Source: Ophiura sarsii
Lineage: Eukaryota > Echinodermata > Ophiuroidea > Amphilepidida > Ophiuridae
Reading direction: 5' to 3'
Length of the DNA: 64,000 nucleotides
Assembly (NCBI GenBank): GCA_035610835.1
Contig: CM069455.1
Span: 50,006,955-50,070,954 of the forward strand
Part shown: positions 1 to 13,300 of the stretch, one piece after another
Layout of the letters: each line of letters begins with the position of its first letter
Position numbering within the stretch: the stretch's first letter is position 1
Position numbers and translations under genes: made by a program
The notes under the pieces: model-generated
Told to the model about the DNA's origin: nothing
Database searches by the model: none
Seen by the model: only the letters and a program-made list of their open reading frames with translations

Positions 1-125
1 CGTGAATTTGTTTTGAAATCCTCGGGTTTTGTTCTGGTCATTCGGAATTGTCCCTCGGGGGCTGCGCCCCTCGGGACAATTCCTCAGACCAGAACAAAAA
101 CCTCTGATTTTAAAACAAATTCACG
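1..125. repeat. Foldback (MITE-like) element at window edge
   Basis: The two halves are nearly perfect inverted repeats. It begins CGTGAATTTGTTTT and ends AAAACAAATTCACG, with a GC-rich turn around 58-66. It looks like a short palindromic non-autonomous DNA transposon. The window starts exactly at its end, so the target duplication cannot be checked. Confidence 0.75.
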
Positions 126-316
126 AAAACAGTTGTTACGCAGTAATTATTCTCTAAACAGTAAATTCAACTGTTCAATTTGACAGCTGTCTACGTCATA
201 CGCGTTATAAAGCGGAAAAAATTGCCGGTCTGAAAATCACTAGTTTGTGCATTGGATTCTTCTCATGAAATATTCGCTGCAGTAAGGAGGCTCTCCAACT
301 TAATGGTGGATCTTTA

Positions 317-905
317 TACACTCGTCAAAAGAAGTTCCTGGACACTTAAATTAAATTAATATTTAATAGAATATATATATTATATATATAATTGTATATC
401 AAAATAAGCAGAAAGTAATCCTCTAACAGCTTAACATGGAATTTAGACATGATCACTCATGCAGGGCAGATCCCATTCACTTGACAATGGCAAGAAGATG
501 GCACAAAATTGGATAATCCCTCCATCCCTCCCATGGCCTGAAAAAATGTGTTTTTCCCGGCAAGCGATTCCAAATTTCCCTCCAAAATGGAATGCATTTC
601 TTAATGAAAGAGTAACATTTCCCTCCAAATACCAAAATTTCCCTCCAAATACTCATATTTCCCGGCAAGGAGCTTTCCGTATTGCCTATTTTTTCAGCCT
701 GTGATCCCTCCATCCCTCCATTCAAATGACTGTAAATGCTCATTTCTTGCATGAATGCATGAATGAGTACATCTTAATTTCATACATACATGATAGAGAA
801 TTATTGTCTGCTCATTTTGACATGCAATTGTTTAATTTATTTTAAATATTTATGTGAAATATTTGAACTTCAATGAGTGTCCAGGAACTTCTTTTGACGA
901 GTGTA
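317..905. mobile_element. MITE family 1, copy a
   Basis: Terminal inverted repeats of about 28 bp (CACTCGTCAAAAGAAGTTCC at the left, its complement at 884-903) are flanked by TA, as in Tc1/mariner-type elements. The interior is AT-rich with an ATATAT run at 371-392 and repeated TTTCCCTCCAAAT phrases. No transposase is visible. A second copy lies at 15401-15807. Confidence 0.8.
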
Positions 906-1198
906 CATAGTTTACCTATTAATTACCTAATTTAATATTTTGAAAATGATTGATCCACAGGCAGAGCATTGACGGACTTCGGCCTTGGTCACTGTGCGAT
1001 GTGAGGGTATTTGGGTGTTTTTTTAGATTTTGTAGTCAAAGCAGTTTCATGCGTACATGAGTGTGGCAATAACAACTTGGTTTAGAATTCTTTGGGTTGA
1101 CCCCGATGAATTACAAATCATGATAACAGTTGTCCGATTTACAGTTTGGATTGCAATGAATTGTTGAAAAAGTTAACCATTCCACATTGCTTTTGCAG
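906..1198 (+). other. Sequence left of first recognised exon
   Basis: Intron-like DNA up to the TTTTGCAG acceptor of the first exon. No exon, promoter or repeat is recognised in it. Confidence 0.5.
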
Positions 1199-1324
1199 CA
1201 TTTGCCTCGCCCTGCCAGCGAAACCCTTGTCAGAATGGTGGACAATGCCAAGTGGCCACTGGACAGTGCTACGCTTACTCTTGCTCATGCCCAGAGGGAT
1301 ACGGTGGTCTAAACTGCCAATCAA
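1199..1324 (+). CDS. Gene 1 exon: EGF-like domain 1
   Basis: Acceptor TTTTGCAG ends at 1198 and donor GTAAGT starts at 1325. The 126 nt in phase 1-1 read as an EGF fold: CQRNPC, QNGGQC, then CSC and PEGYGGLNC. An additional Cys (GQCYAY) lies between the third and fourth canonical Cys, giving seven, so one may be free. This is the first coding exon I can see; upstream exons should exist. Confidence 0.88.
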
Positions 1325-4300
1325 GTAAGTAAATTGTACACGCCAGGGAGTCTATAATATTGGGAGACTAAATTTGAATTGCCAAACGAGAGCTTTCTAT
1401 ATATGGGCATATGGTTTTATTCTTGGTTATCAGTCAAGAGTGTATCTATTCTTGGCAACTGATCGTTGCGATGCAGGATCGATGGCTCGCTGAGCATGCC
1501 GTTAACTAATTAACTGCTAATTTGAGGGTACCAGCATACTGGAAGCTTTATTCTCGCCAATAACGTGAGAGCGTGTAGTGGCACGGGCCTGTAACACTCA
1601 TGTCGGCTCAGCAGCTAAAATGTCCAATGAATGGTACACAGGCACTTGCATTTGAAACTGAAAAGTCTTTCCTATCCCAATTAACTTCTATCATAGACAT
1701 TGTTCAGTTTGCACAGAGGACTACTACTCGGATATGTGGTTATTATGTAGCATCTATTATGTAAGACAAACCAGAGATTTAATCAAAAGGAGGGCCAGGG
1801 ATTCTATTAATTTTGGGGTAGGAAAGTTTGATACTGCGCATAATTATACATAACAGGTCACATTTTCTAAGCAATTGAGCTCATTAACTTTTCGTGAGCA
1901 TGGTGCTGTTTGTAGTCTACTTGGTATAGACTTAACTGCGGTTTACACAGAATTGTTGAGAAAATTCCTGAAACTATTTTCGAAAATTATCATAAAAACC
2001 TTGCGTGCTGCAGAGGTTTTAACACCCTGAATATGATTAAATCGCATTTAATTGTTTTTATACATTTAAAGCTCAGTTTGTCATTAAAGGTATATTATGT
2101 GATCTTTCCCATGGCATGCCCTCAATCCTTGAACAAAAATTGGAAGCAGATTTTCTTGCAGATTTACTTTTCTGATCATAAATCATAAATATATTCCAAG
2201 TTACAAAGCGATTCATAATAACCTCAAAATCATGGTTTAAAGAGTGAATTTAGAGTAAAATTTGAAAAATAGATTGTACTGCTCGGTACAAACTATTTTT
2301 CAAACCATGATTTTGAAGTAATTAGGAATCGTATCGATCTGTAACTTGGATCTTTATGATCAAAAATGCAAATCTGCAAGAAAATCTGCTTTCATAGTAA
2401 AAATCGATGCTAGAGGGCGCTACTTGAAAAAGATCACATAATATGCCTTTAACCCATACCGTTTGTCTGACCGACTTGTTGCAAGTCTACACATCGAGGG
2501 TCGAGCGCCAGAAGACCGTAACTCAACTTTTGGGCAAATTGTTATTTTGGTACAAAAATATCCATATAACCTAGATTTTCATAACCATAAAGAGATAACT
2601 CAACACTTTAATTTGACTAAAATTGGTTGGGTGCTTCAGTGTATTGTAATGAGTCCCAAATATTTAAAAGTAGATTATCTCAAAATAGCATTTCTTGAGT
2701 TAAAGCCTCAACCCTCGACATAAGCAGACAACTGACAGCGCTACAGCGCCATCAAGACTATGCTCGCACAAGTTAAAACTCCCAGATGTAGCTTCAGATC
2801 GACAATGTGAATTGCCCACCCTTAGGTGGGCTTCCAAGAGTCTAAAGCTGCACATATAGGGTGTCCTGGACCAATAATCGCAACTATTATACACAAATGG
2901 TCCTCTAGCTAAGCCAGCTAGAAATAATCAACGGCAACTGTTCAATTTGACAAGGTGGATGCGTGTTATGGGTTATTTAACATAAATTTGCTGTCAGTCT
3001 CTTTTTAAAGACGTTTATGATCTAATGCCTTTTACATTTTGTTAATTTTACCAAATAAAGAACACTGCTTATAATATTGTTAACATATTCCCATTTACTT
3101 TGCAGTAATAACCACCAATGTAAACCCCTGCAGTCGCTGGCCCTGTAACAACGGTGGAACATGTATGACACTGGATGCTATCCACTATGTGTGTATGTGC
3201 AGAGAGGGCTATGCTGGCATCAACTGTGACACTAGTCTAGGTAAGTCTTCCCTTGTAACAATGGTGGAACATGTCTAACTCTGGATGCTATCCACTATGT
3301 GTGTATGTGCAGGGAGGGCTATGCTGGCATCAACTGACACTAGTCTAGGTAAGTCTTCCCCTGTAACAATGGTGGAACATGTCTAACTCTGGATGCTATC
3401 CACTATGTGTGTATGTGCAGGGAGGGCTATGCTGGCATCAACTGTGACACTAGTCTAGGTAAGTCTTCCCCTGTAACAATGGTGGAACATGTATGACACT
3501 GGATGCTATCCACTATGTGTGTATGTGCAGGGAGGGCTATGCTGGCATCAACTGTGACACTAGTCTAGGTAAGTCTTCCCCTGTAACAATGGTGGAACAT
3601 GTATGACACTGGATGCTATCCACTATGTGTGTATGTGCAGGGAGGGCTATGCTGGCATCAACTGTGACACTAGTCTAGGTAAGTCTTCCCCTGTAACAAT
3701 GGTGGAACATGTATGACACTGGATGCTATCCACTATGTGTATGTGCAGAGAGGGTTATATGCTGCCATCAACTGTGACACTAGTCTAGGTAAGTCTTCCC
3801 TTGTAACAATGGTGGAACATGTCTAACTCTGGATGCTATCCACTATGTGTGTATGTGCAGGGAGGGTTATGCTGGCATCAACTGTGACACTAGTCTAGGT
3901 AAGTCTTCCCCTGTAACAATGGTGGAACATGTCTAACTCTGGATGCTATCCACTATGTGTGTATGTGCAGGGAGGGCTATGCTGGCATCAACTGACACTA
4001 GTCTAGGTAAGTCTTCCCCTGTAACAATGGTGGAACAGGTCTAACTCTGGATGCTATCCACTATGTGTGTATGTGCAGGGAGGGCTATGCTGGCATCAAC
4101 TGTGACACTAGTCTAGGTAAGTCTTCCCCTGTAACAATGGTGGAACATGTATGACACTGGATGCTATCCACTATGTGTATGTGCAGAGAGGGTTATATGC
4201 TGGCATCAACTGACACTAGTCTAGGTAAGTCTTCCCTTGTAACAATGGTGGAACATGTCTAACTCTGGATGCTATCCACTATGTGTGTGTGTGCAGGGAG

Positions 4301-7300
4301 GGCTATGCTGGCATCAACTGTGACACTAGTCTAGGTAAGTCTTCCCCTGCAATAATGGTGGAACATGTATGACACTGGATGCTATCCACTATGTGTGTAT
4401 GTGCAGAGAGGGCTATGCTGGAATCAACTGACACTAGTCTAGGCAAGTCTTCCCCTGTAATAATGGTTGAACATGTATGACACTGGATGCTATCCACTAT
4501 GTGTGTATGTGCAGAGAGGGCTATGCTGGCATCAACTGTGACACTAGTCTAGGTAAGTCTTCCCTTGTAACAATGGTGGAACATGTCTAACTCTGGATGC
4601 TATCCACTATGTGTGTATGTGCAGGGAGGGCTATGCTGGCATCAACTGTGACACTAGTCTAGGTAAGTCTTCCCCTGTAACAATGGTGGAACATGTATGA
4701 CACTGGATGCTATCCACTATGTGTATGTGCAGGGAGGGCTATGCTGGCATCAACTGTGACACTAGTCTAGGTAAGTCTTCCCCTGTAACAATGGTGGAAC
4801 ATGTATGACACTGGATGCTATCCACTATGTGTGTATGTGCAGGGAGGGCTATGCTGGCATCAACTGTGACACTAGTCTAGGTAAGTCTTCCCCTGTAACA
4901 ATGGTGGAACATGTATGACACTGGATGCTATCCACTATGTGTCTATGTAGAGAGGGCTATGCTGGAATCAACTGTGACACTAGTCTAGGTAAGTCTTCCC
5001 CTGCAATAATGGTGGAACATGTATGACACTGGATGCTATCCACTATGTGTGTATGTGCAGAGAGGGCTATGCTGGAATCAACTGACTAGTCTAGGCAAGT
5101 CTTCCCCTGTAATAATGGTTGAACATGTATGACACTGGATGCTATCCACTATGTGTGTATGTGCAGAGAGGGCTATGCTGGCATCAACTGTGACACTAGT
5201 CTAGGCAAGTCTTCCCCTGCAATAATGGTTGAACATGTACGACACTGGATGCTATCCACTGTATGTGCAGAGAGGGCTATGCTGGAATCAACTGTGACAC
5301 TAGTCTAGGTAAATATCTTGTATTTTTATACCTCGACCCTTTGAACCCAAAATTATTTGTAGGGTCGGTACCCCCCACCCGGAGGTATTTGCGTAAATTA
5401 TGCTGAATTTCTGTCCTATCTGTTGCCCTCTGCCTTACTGTTTTTCTATAGTGGCATACTGCCCTCTTTGTTACATATTCGGGCAGTTAAAAGCAATGTA
5501 AACATCGCTTTCACTGTCCAATTTCAGTCTTAAAATCGCTATTTTGACCGTAATCCAATACAACCCCGTTTGCCCGAGAATTATCTGCATATTCATCTAA
5601 TTTCTTGCCATTTATGACGGGTTTTCTTCATCAAAATTTGATCTAAACACTGCGGAAAGAAGGTATTTTACATCGGGTGACAATGTGAACATGAAAGGAA
5701 GTCTATGACCACTCGGTCACCTGTTCTGAGCCGAGGCAGAGTTATCTGCTTATCAGGTTCAAAGGTTAAATCTGAAGAAGTAATCATATTTAATTCATTT
5801 GTAAGTGGCCATGAGTGACAAAATGTCCACAAATTTGCTGAGAGCTCTATTCTCCTGTAGGACCGGGTTTTTTCCTCACCTAACACGCATATGAGAGAAG
5901 AAAAAAATTGAATCCAATAGCAACAATTTCGCAACTTTTTATCCACTTTGGGAATAAATTAATCTTAATATTTTATGATTGAAAAGGGGTACTTTACAGT
6001 TCAGCATTTTCTAAGCTTTTCAAAATGAATGTTCATTCTTTTGATGTGCTCATTACATTTGTACCAAGTCTACAAAAGTGTTTGCTATTGCCAAACAATT
6101 GACCCTGACATTCAAGGAATTTAGCATAGTAAATGGGCAAGTAAATAACATCTCATGTTAAATCTTAAATTATGTTTTGACCTACAGGAAGTGTTGGTCC
6201 ATTTTATGATGGCTGCTTCCTGCAAAATGGCGCTGAGAAATGTAACAATGGAGGAACCTGCTACAACAGTCATAACAGCAATAACAACAACAATGGTGTC
6301 TTTACACCGCAGTACACATGTTTATGTCGCACGGGTTACACCGGGATAGATTGTCAGGAACTGGCAGGTTAGTTTTAGAAAAAACGCTCATCGCTATATA
6401 GACGGTCACCTGTAAACGTCACAGCAGCCAAGCAAACGAAAGCTTGCCTGCCAAATAAAAGCTTGCCTACCGATATGCGCACACATTCGAAGGGGTGTCC
6501 ATCGAACCAAACCAGTCATCTGTAACAACAGCAGCAGTGAGTGCAACAGCCAATGCATGTTCCCCCCATGCACTTTTGATCAATAAGATTTCATAAACAT
6601 TTGAAAGGGGTATATCGGCAATTATAAACGTGTCGGAAAGAAACCAAAGCTTTCGAACCAATTTAGTTATCATCGGTCGTTTGAAAGTTTTGAAAATATA
6701 TGAATAGATTATTCTAGGCTCGGCTGCCAGGATAATGCAGGTTTGCATTGGACTGGTAGCATTTGCTTGAAAATTATAATAAGATGTTGCAAACATAAGA
6801 GGGTTTTTGGAGATTGGTTTTTTTAAGGTTTGTATTGCAGATGACAGTTCCAAAATTTCACAATATTTCAAAAATGTTAAGATTATTGAATTGCATCGCC
6901 ATATTTTGAATCGTCATGAGAATGGTGTCAAAATAATATTAGTTCAGTTATTCTTAAGATAGACTTTAAAGTTGGGAAAGGTTTCCTAAAAATCTGTTAT
7001 GGTAAAATTAGATATAGTGGTTATCCTTCTCTGAAACTGGGCATCTATGAGCATATATATTTCATGAATTGGAAACGAGCGATCTATATCTCAATGAATT
7101 TGATTGATATCACGCAATGCAGTGCAAATAATTAAAGATTGCTCAATTTAATATTGTATTGTTACAATTTCTCATTTGTTGCAGCCTCTTCTCCTCAGCT
7201 GGACATTTGCTCCAGCTTGGGACGTCCTCGATGCGACAATGATGGCAGATGTTATAATGCGTATCATTCCTACGATGGTGATCTAGACTACATGTGCAGT

Positions 7301-10300
7301 TGTCAACCTGGGTTTACCGGCCACAACTGCGAGACCGTATGTAAGTAGTCTGTACAAGAGTATACACCAATAGTTAATCCAATCGGGTTCGCCACCCTGA
7401 TGGGCAATATTCTAAAACCAGGGTTGTTTCTACACTACAAAAGGGAGACTTATTTAAAATCAGTTTGAAATAGGGCATTTCTTTTATGGTTTGGACCAAA
7501 TTACAATACAGAATTGTTATTTTTAAAAACGATGTTTTCAGACATTTTTGTCAGTCATTTCCAATAGCCGAAAGCATAATCTCGACCGCATGTTGTGTGA
7601 CCTAAAAAACGGCTTTGAAAGCGGAAGATAATGCCGGTAAAATCACGCCCATACCTGATGTGTGGAGTTGGTAATCATGACCATCTTCTAATTTGGTACC
7701 AAAATTCAAGCTACCAGTTTCTTAAAATGTTGAAAATTGTACATTTAACGTGCAAACATGTAGCAGATGTATTTGGCGGTGTGAGACCACAAGGGTACTT
7801 CTGAGAGACCTAGACCCCGTACACACTACAAAATCGCTTCATTCGATGATTAGTTGATCTTCATTAGTTAATTGAGAGAGCGTACACATTACAACTAACG
7901 AAGATAGAGTTGCGTACACATTGCATGGTAATTTATTAACGAAGATCGAATGTTTACATGTGTTCAGGTCACGTCATGACCTCGCAGGGAAAACAAAAAA
8001 AATTCACATACAGTAACTTATTAAAAAACGTAATATGAAAAATATTTAAAATATGTTTTTTGGGCTATATTTGTAAAAATGGTTGCGCAAAACAGCTTTA
8101 TTATTAATTTCAACATTGTACAAAACATTTTGTCTGCATTTAGTACGAAAAATATAGGTTTCATTACTAATTTCATGCAAACTTTCTAACAAAATGTGTA
8201 CATCAAAACGAAGCAGAAAGGGCGCCTAGGCCGCTGGAAATTGGTTGTTACGATAGCTTTTTCTAATGCCTAAAAATAATATGACCGCGCAGTTTTTTTC
8301 TTGAAATCTCAATAATCATGGTAAAACACGGTATTCACAAAATCTGCCCACTGTTTTCACCTAAAATATCACGGGAAATCCTGAACCTTATAAATGGGGG
8401 AGAAGGTGTGTGTTGATGTTGCTCTATGCAGCGTGCGTGAAGAAAAGACCGTGTTTATCGGGTTGTTTGTTTTGTTACGCGATACCGGAAGTTGACTCAT
8501 TGGATGTCAATCGTTACGCATGACTCGACGAAGCGAGCGTACACATTACACATTTGCTTCGTCGAATTAACATTTATCTTCGTCGAAAGAACCTCCCGAG
8601 GTTCATCGAATGAAGCTGATTTAATCTTCGTTCGATTAAGGGCGGAGCGTACACAATATGCACCTTCATTAGTTGATCATCATTAGCGCTTCATCGAATG
8701 AAGGGATTTTTGCTAGTGTGTACAGGGTCCTAGTCATAAAATGGTTAAACCAGTTTATAACCAGATAAATGACGCCAATAATACACAGCCATTTTCTTAT
8801 GGTTGCTTGTCTGCAATAACCTGTACAGGTATTGTATGATTAGTACCTGTATGGGACCTGGACAGTACCTGTGATAACTTCTGTGGTTGTATACATGCAA
8901 AGTAACCACACAGTAGCAGAGTTACTACATGTAGTATTGTGCAGGTATTTGGTGGTACTTCACCGGTACTTAACAGGTACTTGGTGTAACAGTACCCATA
9001 CAGGTCCTTGCAGCAGCGTAACCATGATGACAAGCATAAGAACATGACAGTGTACAACATTCCAACATACCGATATAACATTCTTATGTTATTATTTACT
9101 CATGTTTGGATGGACCTAAATGTAATACACTGAGCCAAAAAAGAAACTTATAAAATTTTAACAGATCACCATAGGGTCAGTGCACATTTCTCTTGTGTCA
9201 TTGAAGCAAACAATTGGTTATTGACTGCCATTTGAAGCAATACATTTGCAGTACTATTGTATCCAAATTTGGTACATTTTCATGCACAGAATTTTATTTG
9301 GTGATCTGTTAAAATTTTATAAGTTTCTTTTTTTTATAAGTTTCTTTTTTGGCTCAGTGTATTCGGTTTCCCATGGACGTGTAAAAAGTATTAACATTTT
9401 TCAAGTGGCAGGCATCTGCACACGACATTCCAAAATTTCACAATGTTTCAAAATTTTCACAATTATTGCGTTTCTTTATTACCGTATTTTGAATCGCCAT
9501 CAGAATTGCATTACAGTAATAAGTGTAAACATGCCTAGTTCAGTAATCCTTGAGACCTTGAAAGTTGGGAAGGTTTCTGAAAAAAAATGTGGGAAGTGTT
9601 AACCGACTGCATTCCATAATGTAAACCAAACTTTTCCTAATCTCAGTTTTTATTTTCATCTGTAGATTATGATTCGTGTAACAGCAACCCCTGTCTGAAT
9701 AATGGACAGTGTTCCTCCTTCAATGCTTACTACACATGTGCATGTCCTAATGGATACTTTGGTACCAACTGTAATATTAATACAGGTAAGTAGATGGGGC
9801 AATACACCTGGTGGATAGGAATTTAGGAGGGGGCTATTTGAATGGTGAACAATGCCCCCTATTTAATGTAGAAAAGTATATGGGGGAAATTCCCCTGGGG
9901 TCAGTTGTTGGGCGGGACTGGAATTGGAAGGGACAGGGGCTATGATCCATGGAACAATAACATCTATTGAATGGTGGACAAGGTCCCCATTCAATGCTTA
10001 TCTCTCATGCACTTGCCCATGGCATACTGTAGTACCAAGTGCAGTATTCAAGTGTCTGTTCCTATCGATGGGGAATTATGATAACCGTACTGTTGATTAT
10101 AGGTCAATAAATGCACATCAGTCTTTTTACCAATACTACTGCTCCTCCCCTCCTCCCTGCCATTTTATATTTGCAGTTTGTCAATGATGAGCAACTGTAT
10201 TCATACGAGCACATTTTGTGTGAATTTAACATCACAATACTGAGACAAAATTGTAAATGGTTTTGATAATGCTGCAGTAAACGGTAAGCGCAGCATTTCC

Positions 10301-13300
10301 ACATCACGGCAAACATTTTGCTCTAGTGCATGGAATGGAATCCAACCCATTTAGATTTAGTTTGATAAAAGTATTATGATGCCATCTGCCATCACTAGAA
10401 TAAGCGTAGATATTAAGCGATGCGTAGATCTGCAACTCTCCAAAACGCACGCAGCTATGCAATAATTCTTCGCGCCTCAACTTTAATCTTTCTTTCCCTT
10501 GTAAATTCGGATCATGAATAGGAAAAATTGAGAAAATGATGGACACGTTGATATGTGTATAAATGGCACCATCCCGTAAGGAGAGTGCTGTAAAAATATC
10601 AACATTACACATATGCTTTGATATTTTCAAAACATACGCATGTATTGAGATACATGACGCAATACAAATCAAATTCACGATTTTGTGCACACTTTTTGAA
10701 TCTCTTTAACAATAATAGTAACATTCTGAACCTGTGCTGCCTGAACAATGAATCGAACCGAAGCATGTGATGTGCACATTGCGTTGGCACTCCAAGTGTC
10801 ATTTATAAGGCAGTCTTTGTATTTTTAGTATCTGCCGATTGGTTCAAAACTGCCAAGAATGTATGGTTCAGGGTTGGTTCAGGGTTGATAAAAGTTAGGG
10901 AGGACATCACATACCAGCATTGGTGACTGATTTCAGAGCAGTGGTGACCGATTTAGGTAGTTTACTTAACAAAACAGAATTAAGGCCATCGTGCTATAAT
11001 CTGGTCATGCAGACCATCTGCAACATCGATTCAATTGGAATACAATTTATAGCATGGTTCTACTGGTCCTAGAATTTTAGGTTCAACAGTTATGCTGATG
11101 GTATACAAAGGTCTATTTGTGATCTAGGTTGTTCCCGATGACAAGTTTCAAGTCATTTGGAATGGGTCCCAAGGCCTGTATTGCAGCAGTTGACTTCAAT
11201 CCAACTCGTGCGCGACTTGTTGTTTGATCCGTCAAGTTACTGTCTGTGATTTGTATTATTTTTTTGTCCTTTTCCAGCAATTGATAACTTGCCACCAACC
11301 ATCTCAAACGTACCTAGCTCTCGCTACGTTTTTACCGAGAACGGCGGGGCAATCGTACAATGGGATGAGCCAATCGCCTCTGACAACTTTGGCGAGGTCA
11401 CCTTGGTGCGTCAGACTAGACCCTCTGGATCATACTTCCCACTTGGAACCACCGCCGTTAGCTACGTATACGCAGATTCTTCCAACAATGCCATTAGTGT
11501 TGTGTTCTTTGTTACTGTGCTTTCATGTAAGTATACTCCATTATACTCCATCAGTGACCGCACTACTGTGCAATATACTTGTTTGCAGTCAAGGGGCTGT
11601 CAACAATATAATTTTCATTGGTCAAGTGTCAGCTCCTTCTGAATAGGTCATTTTAGAGCCAAATTTATAGTAGGCCAGCGGCAACCTACATTTAGAGCCA
11701 CCATCTGTTGTGTTCAGTGGACAATGGGCAGTTCACCTGAACGGCTCTTTTCAGAGACACCAAACTTTCACAAGTAGGAAAAGGGCACCTACTCAGGGAG
11801 TTTAATAGTAATGGGAGAGGCTATTATATGAAGCCTGGGCATATGGGTGTGATTTCGCAAAATGTACCTTGCAAAATGGGGGCGCTATCTTGACAACCCA
11901 ATGATTGACGGCACAAAAGTCCTTATAAGGGACATTGAGACGTTCGATGCACCGCGGTGACTGCGCGATGTACCTTCTGCGTCAACTCATTAGCATAAAT
12001 GTACCTTGTAAATCGAGGGCGAAAAACATTCGAGGCTTTAATGTCGGTAATGGGAATCTATGTACGGTGGCACCGACCTGACCTACTCAAATCATAGGGC
12101 AAGGTGCAGCCCAGATGATAATAATAGATAAGTGGCTTAATATAATCCTGACGAAAGCTTGACGGTTAAACTTGTCGGACGGCAAACCCGTTAATCTCTT
12201 AACCTATAGGTCCGGCATATCATAAAAATGGCACACTACGACAAAAGCTTGCGGGGACCATGTTGCGCATACACCTTGCACAAAAAGTTCCTGACCCGGT
12301 TCTTTTATGTTCGCTATTTAAAATCTGTAATTAATACAGTGCAGTGCGCTTGCTGCCTTCACTCTTCAGTAATAATTCGCTGCTTTAAGAGGCTTCGCCA
12401 ATTTGGAGTTGATCAAACTGTCCTAATTGTAGGCAAATACTTGTTCAGGAAATCGAGCCCTAAAATTTGAAAACGTCAGTCTAATATCCATGACATTTGA
12501 CTAATGCTAACGACTATCAATTGATTTGAAATTGACAAATTGGATCGGGTCTGAATCAAATCATAGTCTGCTAATTTATCTCTATTTCAAATCCAAGCCT
12601 CTGTGCAGTAGCGAAGGGTGTATAGATGAACGTGACATGTGCATCAATGTGTGATGCACGAGTTTGGCCATTTGCTTGCATTACTGTTGTGCATGGAAAG
12701 TTAAAACCATATACATTGAGCCAAAAAAGAAGCTTATAAAAAAAAATTATAAAATTTTAACAGATCACCAAATAAAATTCTGCATGAAAATGTACCAAAT
12801 TTGGATACAATATTACTGCAATGTATTGCTTCAAATGGCAGTCAATAACCAATTCTTTGCTTCAATGACACGAGAGAAATGCGCACTGACCCTGTGGTGA
12901 TCTGTTAAAATTGTATAAGTTTCTTTTTTGACTCAGTGTATTTCTCGCTAATTTTGGAACTGATCAAACTATAAACCTTCAAAATTGACACCACACTTTA
13001 TTGTATTTCACAGCTGGTACCTCCTCTCAAGCGGACTCTATCCCACCATCCATCTCCAATTGCCCATCAGGAATCTCCGTTACAGCCGCTCAAGGAACGT
13101 CGTCAGCCGTTGCTTCCTGGATTCTGCCTACAGCCACCGATAACTCTGGTGCACAACTGTCCAGAACCAGCAACCATAACTCGGGTGATACTTTCCCGAT
13201 TGGCTCCGAGCTGGTCTCTATGACTTTCACTGATCCATCTGGAAACAGCGCTACTTGCTCCTTCCTGGTCACAGTAACCCAATATGATGGCGGACAAACC

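Noticed and set aside
371..392. TATATA run as a promoter TATA box of gene 1
   Set aside because: It is internal to a MITE and no transcription start or signal-peptide exon follows.
4303..4497. Minus-strand 64-aa ORF in the EGF array
   Set aside because: It is a shadow of the repeated plus-strand units and has no independent support.
11224..11646. Plus-strand 140-aa ORF over HYR exon 1
   Set aside because: It is a shifted frame of the HYR exon; the HYR frame has domain pattern and matching splice phases.
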